Source: Dyadobacter frigoris (GTDB lineage: Bacteria > Bacteroidota > Bacteroidia > Cytophagales > Spirosomataceae). Taken from it: a stretch of 64,000 nt of DNA. Position numbers and translations under genes: made by a program. This document shows, piece after piece, positions 45,979 to 55,369 of the stretch (positions are counted from its first letter, which is position 1; each line of letters begins with the position of its first letter). Location: contig NZ_SZVO01000003.1 in the NCBI RefSeq assembly GCF_005280585.1, positions 462,247 to 526,246 on the forward strand. Reading direction: 5' to 3'. The notes under the pieces are model-generated. The model made no database searches. It was given only the letters and a program-made list of their open reading frames with translations, and was not told where the DNA came from.

Positions 45979-47529
45979 TTGTTCGGATTTGTTGCACCCT
46001 CAGTTACTTTTGGTCAATCACTGACATCTCCGGAAGAGTTGTTTGGCTCGTTGTTTAACGATATTCAAAACAGTCATATTTTTAGTGACTCCAAAACCTT
46101 TGCCGACTGTATTCCTACGGAAGATCCGGTATTGATCATTGAAAGATATTATCAGCAAAAAAATGATCCTGATTTCAACCTGAAAGATTTTGTTATGCAG
46201 AATTTCAGGATTCCCGCAGAAATCAAGGTTGATTATGTGACGGACAATACGCTGACAACAGAAGAACATATCCGTAAATTGTGGCCATACCTTACCCGCC
46301 AGCCAGAAGATCAGGAGCGGGGCGGTTCGCTGATTCCTTTACCGCTGCCCTACGTGGTACCAGGCGGCCGTTTTCGGGAAATTTATTATTGGGACAGCTA
46401 CTTTACAATGCTCGGCTTGAAAGAATGTGGACGGGTTGATCTGATCGAAAATATGATCAACAACTTTGCTTATCTTATTAACACTTTTGGTCACGTTCCT
46501 ACCGGAAACCGGACTTATTATCTGAGCAGGTCTCAGCCTCCGTTCTTTTCATTGATGGTGAGATTGTACAGCGAGATGGAAGGCAAAAAAATCCTGAAAA
46601 AATATTTGCCCCAAATGAGAAAAGAGTACGACTACTGGATGGATGAAGGAAACTGCGAAAGTGGTGACTTTAATTGTAACCGTCGTGTTGTTCGCTTTCC
46701 AGATGGTGTTTTATTGAACAGATATTGGGATGATAAGGCCACACCAAGGCCGGAAGCTTTCCGGGAAGATGTAGAACTGGCCGAGGAAGCTTTTGAAAAA
46801 CATGACGTATCCAGAGAATCAATTTATCGTCACATACGAGCAGCCGCAGAGTCTGGCTGGGATTTTAGCACAAGGTGGTTTGCGGATGAAAACGATTTTT
46901 CTACCATTCAAACAACTGATATACTTCCGGTTGACTTGAATTGCTTAATGCATCATTTGGAAAAAACATTGGCCGAAGCTTATTTGTTAAACGAAGAATT
47001 TGAATGTTACCAGGATTTTGAGTTGCGGGCAAAAAAACGTTGTGAAGCGATTGATACCTATTTCTGGGACAGCACCCGGAATTATTATATGGATTACAAT
47101 TTCGCAAAAAAAGAGCAATCAAAAGCAGTAACGTTGGCTGGAGCCTTTCCTTTATTTTTTAAACTGGCAGGCAAACAGCAGTCGCATTATGTTCGGGCTT
47201 ATATCCGTCTCAATTTTATGCGTTCAGGCGGTTTGCTTACGACGGGATTAAAAAGCGGACAACAATGGGATGCGCCAAACGGCTGGGCACCGCTGCAATG
47301 GATTACTTACAAAGGTCTGCGCAATTATAATTTTCATAAAACAGCTAATGAACTGAGTGACGAATGGCTTTCTTTGAATGAAAAGGAATTTAAGCGTACA
47401 GGCAAAATGATGGAAAAATACAACGTTTCGGATACGAATCTGGAAGCTGGCGGTGGAGAATACGATGTTCAGGAAGGTTTTGGCTGGACAAACGGCGTAT
47501 ATTTACGTATGAAAAACAGGAGAAAATAA
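45979..47529 (+). CDS. treA: Trehalase (GH37)
   Basis: A GH37 alpha,alpha-trehalase that splits trehalose to two glucoses. Both family signatures are present: PGGRFREIYYWDSYFTMLGL (about 126-145) and QWDAPNGWAPLQWITYKGLR (about 430-449), with further family segments DFSTRWFADE and GGGEYDVQEGFGWTNGVYL. Length of about 516 residues is normal. There is no ATG near the start: the frame opens at a stop codon at 45946-45948 and offers a TTG at 45979. The first residues (FGFVAPSVTFGQ) look like the end of a signal peptide, so the true 5' end may be shifted or frameshifted. The symbol assumes the exported form. Co-directional with the next gene, 2 bases apart. Confidence 0.9.
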   Translation: MFGFVAPSVTFGQSLTSPEELFGSLFNDIQNSHIFSDSKTFADCIPTEDPVLIIERYYQQKNDPDFNLKDFVMQNFRIPAEIKVDYVTDNTLTTEEHIRKLWPYLTRQPEDQERGGSLIPLPLPYVVPGGRFREIYYWDSYFTMLGLKECGRVDLIENMINNFAYLINTFGHVPTGNRTYYLSRSQPPFFSLMVRLYSEMEGKKILKKYLPQMRKEYDYWMDEGNCESGDFNCNRRVVRFPDGVLLNRYWDDKATPRPEAFREDVELAEEAFEKHDVSRESIYRHIRAAAESGWDFSTRWFADENDFSTIQTTDILPVDLNCLMHHLEKTLAEAYLLNEEFECYQDFELRAKKRCEAIDTYFWDSTRNYYMDYNFAKKEQSKAVTLAGAFPLFFKLAGKQQSHYVRAYIRLNFMRSGGLLTTGLKSGQQWDAPNGWAPLQWITYKGLRNYNFHKTANELSDEWLSLNEKEFKRTGKMMEKYNVSDTNLEAGGGEYDVQEGFGWTNGVYLRMKNRRK

Positions 47530-47531
47530 AT

Positions 47532-48029
47532 ATGTCTGTCCTTTTTAAGTCAACTATTCATCATCTTGAACACCTGGCCGGAACAAGGTATTTACTCGTT
47601 CCCAATGAAATTGTTGAAAAGCTTGGCGGCTCATTTTCTGTCCGGCTCTGGTGCACTGTAAATGAAAAAGTAAAATGGCAATGTGGTTTGGTTGCTTTGG
47701 GTACTGGCGATGCTTACATCAGTATCAATGCACAGCGGATCAAACAATTAAAAGCGAAAGAAGGTGAGTCATTGACAGTGGCTCTGGAAATAGATGATAG
47801 TGAATACGGCCTGGAAGTACCCGAAGAATTGAAAGAATTACTGGACCAGGACGATGAAGGAAACAGACGTTTCAATCTGCTGGTTGCCGGAAAACGACGT
47901 TTTATCATTCGTCATATTACAGCGGTCAAAAGCAGTCAGCTGCGAATTGAGCGTGCTGTGACATTAATTGAAAATCTTAAAAGATTACCGGCAGGAAAAG
48001 AAAGTTTTAAAGAAATTCTGGGCAAATAA
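47532..48029 (+). CDS. YdeI/OmpD-associated family protein (DUF1905 type)
   Basis: A 165-residue cytosolic protein. The first ~95 residues (HLAGTRYLLVPNEIVEKLGG and VNEKVKWQCGLVALGTGDAY) are the DUF1905 beta-barrel. The last ~60, with RRFIIRHITAVKSSQLRIER, are the OmdA-like helical tail. The family is linked to YdeI of Bacillus and to an OmpD-associated protein; no activity is known. It starts 2 bases after the trehalase stop, so it is surely co-transcribed. Confidence 0.82.
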   Translation: MSVLFKSTIHHLEHLAGTRYLLVPNEIVEKLGGSFSVRLWCTVNEKVKWQCGLVALGTGDAYISINAQRIKQLKAKEGESLTVALEIDDSEYGLEVPEELKELLDQDDEGNRRFNLLVAGKRRFIIRHITAVKSSQLRIERAVTLIENLKRLPAGKESFKEILGK

Positions 48030-48158
48030 GTTCCAACCAGAATTAGGGCATAATTTATCTGATTTTAATATTAATCTTGAAAAATTCCATACCCGACTAC
48101 GTTTAATCGAAAAAAAAATTAATACCTTGGAATAAATTAACACCTCGAGCCCAATTAC

Positions 48159-48947
48159 ATGAAACTTAATATATACCAAATAGACGCATTTACGGATCAG
48201 CTTTTCTCAGGAAATCCTGCCGCGGTAATACCGTTGGAAAACTGGCTTCCGGATGAAACACTTCAAAGTATTGCAGCCGAAAATAACCTTGCTGAGACTG
48301 CTTTTTACGTTCCAACTGAAAATGGATTTCACATTCGCTGGTTCACACCAATACTGGAAGTGGAACTTTGTGGACATGCCACTTTGGCTGCTGGTTACGT
48401 GATCTTTAACATCCAGGGCTACAAAGGTGATCTTATCAAATTCGAATCGCTTAGCGGAGAGTTAACTGTACATTGTAAAGACAACTGGCTGACGCTGAAT
48501 TTCCCTATCGACCCCTACCATATTGCTGTACCGCCTCCTGCCCTGATGGAAGGATTAAGCGACGCTACGATTTTGGAAGTTTATAAAGGAAAAACGGATT
48601 ACATGGTTGTTCTTGATACCGAAGCAGAAGTGCGTGACCTTGATTTTGATATAATCGTACTTTCTACGATCCCGGCACGTGGCATTATTGTTACGGCACC
48701 TGGTGACGATGTTGATTTTGTGTCACGGTTTTTCGCTCCGCAATCCGGTGTTGATGAAGATCCTGTAACCGGTTCTGCACATACAACACTGATCCCTTAT
48801 TGGGCTGAAAAACTTTCTAAAACAGACCTCACTGCAAAACAGCTTTCAAAACGCGGCGGCTTTTTGAAATGTGATCTGGATGGCGACCGCGTCAATATTG
48901 GCGGGCAGGCTCGCCTTTATTTGAAAGGTGAAATCGAGACCGAATAA
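48159..48947 (+). CDS. PhzF family isomerase/epimerase-like protein
   Basis: A 262-residue cytosolic protein. PhzF landmarks: IYQIDAFTDQLFSGNPAAVI (about 4-23), NNLAETAFYVP with the conserved acidic residue (about 43-53), ELCGHATLAAGYV (about 68-80), and GVDEDPVTGSAHTTLIPYW near the C-terminus. PhzF isomerises 2,3-dihydro-3-hydroxyanthranilate in phenazine synthesis; most homologues outside phz clusters have unknown substrates. No phenazine genes are near, so a phenazine role is unlikely. Confidence 0.92.
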   Translation: MKLNIYQIDAFTDQLFSGNPAAVIPLENWLPDETLQSIAAENNLAETAFYVPTENGFHIRWFTPILEVELCGHATLAAGYVIFNIQGYKGDLIKFESLSGELTVHCKDNWLTLNFPIDPYHIAVPPPALMEGLSDATILEVYKGKTDYMVVLDTEAEVRDLDFDIIVLSTIPARGIIVTAPGDDVDFVSRFFAPQSGVDEDPVTGSAHTTLIPYWAEKLSKTDLTAKQLSKRGGFLKCDLDGDRVNIGGQARLYLKGEIETE

Positions 48948-49003
48948 TTCGATTTAACATAATTCTAAAATAATCATCTATTGTTCTTTGGGACGATAAA
49001 TGA

Positions 49004-49885
49004 CTATTTTGTTATGGCCTGTAATTTTGATCTTTGTCCCGCATATAAGCCTGCTATAACCAATACAGTACCAATAACCGTATAAATGGTAACCGGCTCG
49101 TCCATTAACCACCAGGCAAAGAAAAACCCGAAAAGCGGGCATAAAAAAAGCCATAACGATGCACGGACAGTGTCAAGGCGAAGCAGATAAAACCAGCAAA
49201 TCAAACCCACTACAGATACAGCAAGGCTCAGCCATAAAACAGAACCCCAAAATGTTATGTCCCAATGTGCTGCGCTAAAATCACTAAAAGAAATAGTGAA
49301 TGGAAGTAAAAATATACCTCCCAACATAACCTGCCAGCCATTAATAAGCAAATTAGGCAATTCCCATTTCACGCTTGCATAGTATACACTGGCAGCGGAA
49401 ACGGCAACCATACTGATCAAAAGCAAGGAAATGCCTGTCAATGTTGTGAAACTGTTTTTTAGTAAGGGATAAGTCGCAACGGCCACTCCAGCCATTCCAA
49501 GTACAATCCCCATCCATTCTGCTTTTGCCGGTTTTCTGTGAAGCCACCAGGCAGATAATAAAACAATGATCAGAGGATTTGTCGAAACTGCAAGACTTCC
49601 GATTCCGGCAGCTGCGTACTTCATCGCACACACGTACAAGCCGAGATACAACGTTGTATTCATAAACCCGAACAAAGCAAGCTGCCTGAATTCATTTCGA
49701 CCAGGAAGACGAAATGTCGGATCTTTTTTAAATCCGTAAGAAAAACCGAGCAGTAGTATACCTGCAATAAAAAAACGAACGTTTGCTAATATCAAAGGAG
49801 AAGCAGACTGAACACCAAACTTGGTTGCGACCGAAGCAGAGGCCCACAGAATGGAAAAGACAAGACCGATTAGAATATTTTTCAC
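49004..49885 (-). CDS. DMT superfamily (EamA) membrane transporter
   Basis: A 293-residue inner-membrane protein with ten predicted helices in two EamA repeats. The first begins LIGLVFSILWASASVATKFG and the second begins TGISLLLISMVAVSAASVYY. Such proteins export amino acids, metabolites or sugars; no substrate can be named. The start is a GTG; the frame has no ATG between it and the stop codon upstream. It is divergent from the OmpA/LamG gene with a 73-base gap. Confidence 0.88.
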   Translation of the reverse strand: MKNILIGLVFSILWASASVATKFGVQSASPLILANVRFFIAGILLLGFSYGFKKDPTFRLPGRNEFRQLALFGFMNTTLYLGLYVCAMKYAAAGIGSLAVSTNPLIIVLLSAWWLHRKPAKAEWMGIVLGMAGVAVATYPLLKNSFTTLTGISLLLISMVAVSAASVYYASVKWELPNLLINGWQVMLGGIFLLPFTISFSDFSAAHWDITFWGSVLWLSLAVSVVGLICWFYLLRLDTVRASLWLFLCPLFGFFFAWWLMDEPVTIYTVIGTVLVIAGLYAGQRSKLQAITK

Positions 49886-49905
49886 TTTAAACCATAATTA
49901 TGTTT

Positions 49906-49913
49906 CAAAAATA
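49906..49913 (-). promoter_or_regulatory. Putative -7 element for the DMT transporter gene
   Basis: On the minus strand TATTTTTG matches TAnnTTTG, about 20 bases before the GTG start. No clear -33 partner. Confidence 0.3.
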
Positions 49914-49958
49914 CAAGAAGCATTTCGGCTTCGATCTCTCTTTTTTATATTTTTGAAG

Positions 49959-51368
49959 ATGATTAGTAAAAAAAATGCGAAATGGCTTTTTGTAATTCTT
50001 CTTCTTAGCCACTATTGCGATCCCGTTTTTTCACAGACCCAGTGGACTTATGATTTCAATAACGGCCTTTCTCCGATGGAAAAAGGTGGCCCGGTTTTGC
50101 ATAAACTCGGTCAGTCAGGGCAATTTATAAAAGAGAAAGTTCCTGGAAGCGGCGAAAAAGGTGTTCCGGAAATTATAAGAACGGTTTATCAATTTGAAAA
50201 AAATAGCGGTTTACAATTTGACAATAAAGAAGCGAATGGATTTCTGAACAAATCTTTCACGATTGAAATCTATTTCAAACTGAATGAACTTGATAGCTGG
50301 AAACGCGTTCTGGATTTTAAAAACCGTAAAAGCGATTACGGAAGCTACATTTACGACGGGAAATTAAATTTTTACGATTTTGCCATTGGTGAAAAAGCAC
50401 CGGTAAAAGCCAATCAATATATCCATTATGTCTATTCCCGCGACTTTGATACCAAAGCCATTAAAATGTATGTAAATGGTATTTCAAAAGTTGAATTTAA
50501 AGATCCCGGGACGGAAGGCATTTTAGATAATGAGCAGGTTTTGAATTTCTTTCAGGACGATCTGGTAGCAAATCATGAGGCAAGTGCCGGTTCGGTGGCT
50601 TTGATCCGGGTTTATGACCGCGTAATGACCCCTGTTTTTATCAGAAGAAGTTACCAGACGATAAGCCGGGCACCCAAAGAAGTGACTGCTGAAATTGAAG
50701 CTGTTAAACAAGAAGCCAACCCAGTTGAAAAAGAAACACCAGTCATTAATACCAATCTTGTGCAGGTTACCGGAAAAGTGTTTGAAGGAAAGAATCTTGC
50801 CGCTGTTGAAAATGCAGATGTTTCGGTTCGTAAAATGAATAATGATTCGCTTGTTGCACAAAGTAAGGTTCATAATGGCTCCTATGCATTTCAGTTGAAG
50901 CCGCATGAATCATACAAAATTTCCGTGCAGGCCCAAGGTTATCAAACAAAGAGTATCCCGGTAAGAACCACAGGCAGGGCAACAGAAGTTAAATCTCTGA
51001 TCAGCCTGAGTCCGGAAACTTTTGACAGTCCGTTGGCAACTTTATTGTTTACACAAAGCACAGAAACACTGGAAAATCCTGCAAAAACACAGCTTGATTC
51101 GCTGGTCTCCTACTTTCAGAAAAGAAATGATCTTAAAATTATGTTGAAAGGCCACACCGATAATATCGGAGATTTTGATAAAAACCTCTTGCTTTCCAAT
51201 CAGCGCGTGCAGGTTGTAAAAAATTATTTATTGGAAAGAGGAATTCCAAATGATAGAATTCAGGGTGTGGGCTACGGCTCGACCAGACCCAGTCAAAAAA
51301 ATCAGTCGGAAGAATTAAGAAAACTAAACCGGCGGGTTGAAGTTTGGGCGGAGCCTATAAAAAGATAA
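49959..51368 (+). CDS. Exported LamG-like / carboxypeptidase-regulatory / OmpA fusion
   Basis: A 469-residue protein with a signal peptide (to about residue 24, DPVFSQ). Residues about 25-230 resemble a concanavalin/LamG sheet domain (FTIEIYFKLNELDSWKRVLD and IKMYVNGISKVEF). Residues about 265-345 are a carboxypeptidase-regulatory-like fold (VTGKVFEGKNLAAVENADVS). The C-terminal ~115 residues are OmpA, with LKIMLKGHTDNIGDFDKNLL and the NRRVEVW end that grips peptidoglycan. It probably anchors an extracytosolic binding domain to the cell wall. An upstream in-frame start at 49821 lies inside the divergent transporter gene and is rejected. Confidence 0.87.
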   Translation: MISKKNAKWLFVILLLSHYCDPVFSQTQWTYDFNNGLSPMEKGGPVLHKLGQSGQFIKEKVPGSGEKGVPEIIRTVYQFEKNSGLQFDNKEANGFLNKSFTIEIYFKLNELDSWKRVLDFKNRKSDYGSYIYDGKLNFYDFAIGEKAPVKANQYIHYVYSRDFDTKAIKMYVNGISKVEFKDPGTEGILDNEQVLNFFQDDLVANHEASAGSVALIRVYDRVMTPVFIRRSYQTISRAPKEVTAEIEAVKQEANPVEKETPVINTNLVQVTGKVFEGKNLAAVENADVSVRKMNNDSLVAQSKVHNGSYAFQLKPHESYKISVQAQGYQTKSIPVRTTGRATEVKSLISLSPETFDSPLATLLFTQSTETLENPAKTQLDSLVSYFQKRNDLKIMLKGHTDNIGDFDKNLLLSNQRVQVVKNYLLERGIPNDRIQGVGYGSTRPSQKNQSEELRKLNRRVEVWAEPIKR

Positions 51369-51392
51369 AGCCATCTCATAAAGACGGCTTTA
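51366..51392 (+). terminator. Intrinsic terminator after the OmpA fusion gene
   Basis: TAAAGCCATCT (51366-51376) pairs with AGACGGCTTTA (51382-51392) with one mismatch and a 5-base loop; it overlaps the stop codon. Confidence 0.7.
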
Positions 51393-52078
51393 TACTGACT
51401 ATTCCTAAACCCTTAACCTTTTCTTATCTTTATATTTACCTAAATTAAAGCATACTAATCATATACTGCTACTCAGGTTAAATCATTTTTTCTATTCCAA
51501 ATAACAAAGCTCTTTTCCAATATCAACGTTCACCTTCCGACTTGCCTTGTCAATTTATTTTAAACTGATTTCTGAAATTTAATTTCTCAGTTTAAAAGAT
51601 TCCCTTCTTTGACGTTACCTTATTAGACAAAGTCACATTCATCTCAATAATACTCCAATTTTTTTTCTTATCAAAATCAGATATTTACTGATTCAATATA
51701 CGAAGCAAATCGAACTTCAGTTCACAAGTTAAATAATTATGCCCCATTTTTTTTATCAAGAGGCTTCAAAAACCTATAAACTAGTAATCCTAATTCCTAA
51801 ACCAAGCACAAATATAATACTATCCGCACGAAACTTCATGGATTTATTCAATTCCTATCGCCTTAAATCGATATACAAATATCACAATAAATTTTGATAT
51901 TACAAATTCTATTAAAACTTGAAAACAAAATAATGTTTGGAATAAACGATTAAAAAAAAAGCCTACTTCATCATTTTTAGCACTTTATGAAACAATAAAT
52001 AGAATATTATTTTATCTGCATTCAAAAAACCAAATAAATTACATTCTTAAAATATTTATATATCTTTAAAAAGTACAA
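51369..52078. other. Long AT-rich region without genes
   Basis: About 710 bases between the OmpA fusion gene and the convergent pth gene. I read both strands and see no coding frame, tRNA, palindrome of note or known repeat; it is simply very AT-rich. It is long for a gap between two 3' ends, so a small RNA cannot be excluded. Confidence 0.5.
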
Positions 52079-52639
52079 TCATTGATTATAATTATTCATC
52101 GCATATTGTATCCCCAAAGTACAAAACGAAATAACCATCTCACCAGCACTATCCAGAAAAATAGGCAATTCAGCCATTTCTTCCTTGGAAAATGCTTTTA
52201 ATACATAATCTACTTGCCTTCCGCGAGGAAAATTATTTCCTATCCCAAATCTCAGTCTGGGATACTCAGAAGTGCCCAGAATTTCCTCAATATTCCTCAA
52301 ACCGTTGTGTCCGCCATGGCTTCCTTTTGGTTTAATGCGCAATGTTCCAAAGGGTAATTGCAGTTCATCAACAATAACCAGCACGTTTTCTTTTGGAATT
52401 TTAAACTGATCCATATAATAACGGATTGCTTTACCACTCAAATTCATAAAAGTGGTAGGCTTAATAAAATAAAACTGCCGTCCTTTATGTTTCCATTCAG
52501 CTATAAATGCCAGTTTTTCGAAAGAAAACTTAAAATCATTTTGTGCAGCCAGCCTGTCCAGCACCATGAAACCAACGTTATGGCGTGTAAATGCATATTC
52601 AGGACCAATATTCCCAAGTCCTGCTATCAGGTATTTCAT
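52079..52639 (-). CDS. pth: Peptidyl-tRNA hydrolase
   Basis: A 186-residue cytosolic enzyme that frees stalled peptidyl-tRNA. N-terminal YLIAGLGNIGPEYAFTRHNV supplies the conserved Asn and the catalytic His at residue 20, PTTFMNLSGKAIRYYMDQ, VIVDELQLPFGTLRIKPKGS with the Asp (about 91), and GGHNGLRNIEEILGTSEYPR. Complete and of normal length. It stands alone here, without the ribosomal L25 gene often next to it. Confidence 0.97.
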   Translation of the reverse strand: MKYLIAGLGNIGPEYAFTRHNVGFMVLDRLAAQNDFKFSFEKLAFIAEWKHKGRQFYFIKPTTFMNLSGKAIRYYMDQFKIPKENVLVIVDELQLPFGTLRIKPKGSHGGHNGLRNIEEILGTSEYPRLRFGIGNNFPRGRQVDYVLKAFSKEEMAELPIFLDSAGEMVISFCTLGIQYAMNNYNQ

Positions 52640-52925
52640 TGTTGTTTTATTAAATTATTATGATCTGCGGAAAAATTAATAAGTATGTGGCAGATCGTTA
52701 TTTTTATCAATTATTTCCCGGAAACGGAACAGGGAGAATTTGTGGCCAAAATTAAATGAATAAGCCGTAAGAAAGAAAATAACTTATTAAATGACGTTTT
52801 TTTACTGCCAACCAAAGGATAATATTGAGTGATTCTTTATTGACATGTTGTACATATTGCACCGAAAAGTTTTACATTTCATAATTGTGAGCTTAATTTA
52901 GGCTTTAATTCAGTAAAATTACAAG

Positions 52926-53465
52926 ATGTCCATCAAACGACTTATTTTAAGCAGCCCTCTTTTAGAGATCATGACCAGCCGGTTGTGCCAGGAACTTATT
53001 GAGAATCATCAGGATTTTGATAATTCCGTTATCATGGGCCTTCAGCCAAGAGGAATTTTCTTTGCAGAACGCGTTGTTGCTGAATTGCGGGAAAGAACCG
53101 GAAAAAATATTCCGTTGGGCCATCTTGATGCTACTTTTTACAGAGATGATTTTCGCCGCCGTGACTCCCCTCTTCTGCCCAATAAAACAAATGTTCCTTT
53201 TTTAATTGAAGGCAAACGCGTCATTCTTATTGATGATGTCCTGGCCAGCGGACGAATGGTACGTGCAGCCCTCGACGCTATGACCGCATTTGGCCGCCCA
53301 AAAATGGTTGAACTGATGGTATTAATTGATCGTCGCTACAACCGCGAATTACCTATAGAACCGGATTATGTTGGCATGAAAGTCAGCACGGTTGAAAGTC
53401 AGCGCGTACAGGTTGAATGGAAAGAACAGGGTTTTGAAGCCGATCATATCTGGATGGTTGATTAA
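52926..53465 (+). CDS. pyrR: PyrR-type uracil phosphoribosyltransferase/pyrimidine regulator
   Basis: A 179-residue cytosolic protein of the type I PRTase fold. The PRPP loop is RVILIDDVLASGRMVRAALD (about residues 98-117). GHLDATFYRDDF and LMVLIDRRYNRELPIEPDYV match PyrR, not hypoxanthine PRTase. PyrR binds pyr mRNA in Bacillus and also has weak uracil PRTase activity; in Bacteroidota no pyr attenuator is seen next to it here, so its regulatory role is only inferred. It is followed by an AT-rich inverted repeat zone. Confidence 0.92.
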   Translation: MSIKRLILSSPLLEIMTSRLCQELIENHQDFDNSVIMGLQPRGIFFAERVVAELRERTGKNIPLGHLDATFYRDDFRRRDSPLLPNKTNVPFLIEGKRVILIDDVLASGRMVRAALDAMTAFGRPKMVELMVLIDRRYNRELPIEPDYVGMKVSTVESQRVQVEWKEQGFEADHIWMVD

Positions 53466-53655
53466 TTGTTAATTATTAATGGTTAAGGGTTAATGCATAG
53501 CCGAATCCCTGGTACCGGATCTTCAAGATTCTCTTTAAAACCTTACTTCAAAAAGTCTAATTATTTATAATATAGGCATTAGTTGTTAATGTACCTCCGC
53601 TCAAAAGCCTTAACCATTAAAAATTAACCCTTAACAATTAATCATTAACAATTAC
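53463..53655. repeat. TTAACCATTAA-type repeats in inverted arrangement at the ends of an intergenic gap
   Basis: TTGTTAATTATTAATGGTTA (53467 onward) directly after pyrR, and TTAACCATTAAAAATTAACC (53609 onward) with several TTAAC/ATTAAC copies just before the next convergent gene. The two blocks are roughly reverse complements of each other, about 110 bases apart. The same motif forms the tandem repeat next to pgk. Confidence 0.6.
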
Positions 53656-55205
53656 CTTGGTACATCATTACTTTCGCGGTTTTCAGCTTTCTGAATTCCT
53701 TCTGTTTTGTATGTCAGTTTATTGATGTAGAAAACTTCACGCCCTAAGCCAACTGTTGAAGGTCCGACACGCTGCATGCCATAGGCCAGAAAATATTGTC
53801 CGTACCAGGGTGCCAGATATGCATTTTCGTTTGTCAGTACCTTATCTGATTCTGATTTGGCCGTTATTTCAAATTTTTCATTTTCTACAACAACTTTACT
53901 CCTGTTGATAACTTCCGTATGAATTGTTCCCTCTTGCGGATAAGCCAGAATGAAATAATCATTAACAGGCGTCAGTTGAACCATTTCCTGTAACTCAAAA
54001 CTATTCAGATCTTTTATTGGGATACAATTATCCCATTTAAATTTCCCGTTACGGTCAAACCCGCAGACTATGGCATGTGTGTAGCGATAGCCTTCAATGC
54101 TGCGGCCTGAATAAGGCCTGTTTATTCCATTTGTAATGATTGGCGATCCTGCACGCTGATTAGGATAATAAACTTCGGCAACAAGCACAATTTCATCTTC
54201 TGTCTGGATTAATTCATGCACCAACAGACGGTAGCGGAACCGGTTTTCTTTCCCCAGACTTTTACGTTTTCCAATACGTTCCATCACACGTTGCCGGCGT
54301 TTTGGCTTCATAAAATTGAAAAAGTTTTGAAGTTCCGAAAACTCTATAAATTCCGGAGCATCCGGTTCGTTATCTGTAATATGTGTAATATATAAACCTT
54401 GCGAATAAGGTGTACAACCAACAGAATAATTTCCGATCAAATAAGAATCATCCTGATTTAAGGGGACAATCTGCCCCGAAATAAAGCTGTTCTTTGGATC
54501 GCTTAGCGAAGTTTTCTTTACAAGTCTGCCCTCGTATGAGTATGTTTTTATTTCAAAAACACAATTTTTCTTGCGGTAAGCGTAAGTGATAACGTTAATA
54601 ATTCCATCCTGTTCATTAATATCAACATTGTTCAGCTCCGTATTTTTTTCATACAATCCCGGTAAAACTTTGGAGGTATGATCGAAAAAAGAATGTATCA
54701 CAACCACAGGGCGTGAACGGTGATAACCGGCTATAACTGCCTTACTGCCAATTACTTTAAACTGATGCACATCTATTCCAGAGAGAAGATCTCCCTTGAA
54801 AGTTTCAATGGCCCCATCCATAAAATTCATTTGGATAAACAGGAAATGATCTGTATCCGGCTGCGCAAAAAGCCAGTATCCATGATCTTGCCCCTGATGG
54901 GCCATGACAGGAGTATAACGGTTATCGAGCTTATAGTTAACTCTCCAGACAGGATTCAGTGAAATGTCGTATTTAGTAAATTCCCAGGTTTCGTTACGGT
55001 TTCCAATAAAATCATCCCCTCGAACAAGAGATATCAGCCCTCCGTTTCCCAAAGTAAAAACTTCAAAAACCTCGGAACGCGAGGAGCTTGTTGGAATTTC
55101 AAGACGATCGGATTGTTCTAATTGTGCCCAAACCCTGGAAGGTACGGCCAGCCAAAGTTGTATGATCAGACAACTTTGAATCACAAATAGTAAACGGTTC
55201 TTCAT
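53652..55205 (-). CDS. Exported protein of unknown function, probable beta-propeller
   Basis: A 517-residue protein with a signal peptide (to about residue 28, SRVWAQ). The rest has recurring short strands with D-x-N-x-W or F-x-W like blades (WEFTKYDISLNPVWRVNYKL and YTHAIVCGFDRNGKFKWDN), which would suit a beta-propeller, but no named motif is visible. I do not recognise the family. It is monocistronic and divergent from argS. Confidence 0.7.
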   Translation of the reverse strand: MKNRLLFVIQSCLIIQLWLAVPSRVWAQLEQSDRLEIPTSSSRSEVFEVFTLGNGGLISLVRGDDFIGNRNETWEFTKYDISLNPVWRVNYKLDNRYTPVMAHQGQDHGYWLFAQPDTDHFLFIQMNFMDGAIETFKGDLLSGIDVHQFKVIGSKAVIAGYHRSRPVVVIHSFFDHTSKVLPGLYEKNTELNNVDINEQDGIINVITYAYRKKNCVFEIKTYSYEGRLVKKTSLSDPKNSFISGQIVPLNQDDSYLIGNYSVGCTPYSQGLYITHITDNEPDAPEFIEFSELQNFFNFMKPKRRQRVMERIGKRKSLGKENRFRYRLLVHELIQTEDEIVLVAEVYYPNQRAGSPIITNGINRPYSGRSIEGYRYTHAIVCGFDRNGKFKWDNCIPIKDLNSFELQEMVQLTPVNDYFILAYPQEGTIHTEVINRSKVVVENEKFEITAKSESDKVLTNENAYLAPWYGQYFLAYGMQRVGPSTVGLGREVFYINKLTYKTEGIQKAENRESNDVPR

Positions 55206-55369
55206 AAGTTCTTGCTCCGGGGTGTAAGTCTGTTCAATATTTACCCTAATTTTGCATCAAAAAGAATAACATAATCATTAATATATAAATATTTTTATTC
55301 AAATAAAAACTTAGATGATTGTTATGTCGATTTTGATTAACAATCTGAAATACTATAAAAACAATATTC

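Noticed and set aside
48159..48947. Phenazine biosynthesis cluster
   Set aside because: Only a PhzF-type gene is present; no other phz gene is in the window, and lone PhzF homologues are common.
49821..49958. Longer start for the OmpA fusion protein
   Set aside because: The added residues are encoded within the divergent transporter gene and carry no signal; the ATG at 49959 directly precedes a good signal peptide.
53652..55205. Transcription regulator
   Set aside because: No helix-turn-helix is visible and a signal peptide is present, so the protein is exported.
55316..55345. Riboswitch or T-box before argS
   Set aside because: Only a simple 8-bp inverted repeat (GATTGTTA/TAACAATC) is visible, with no conserved T-box or riboswitch sequence.
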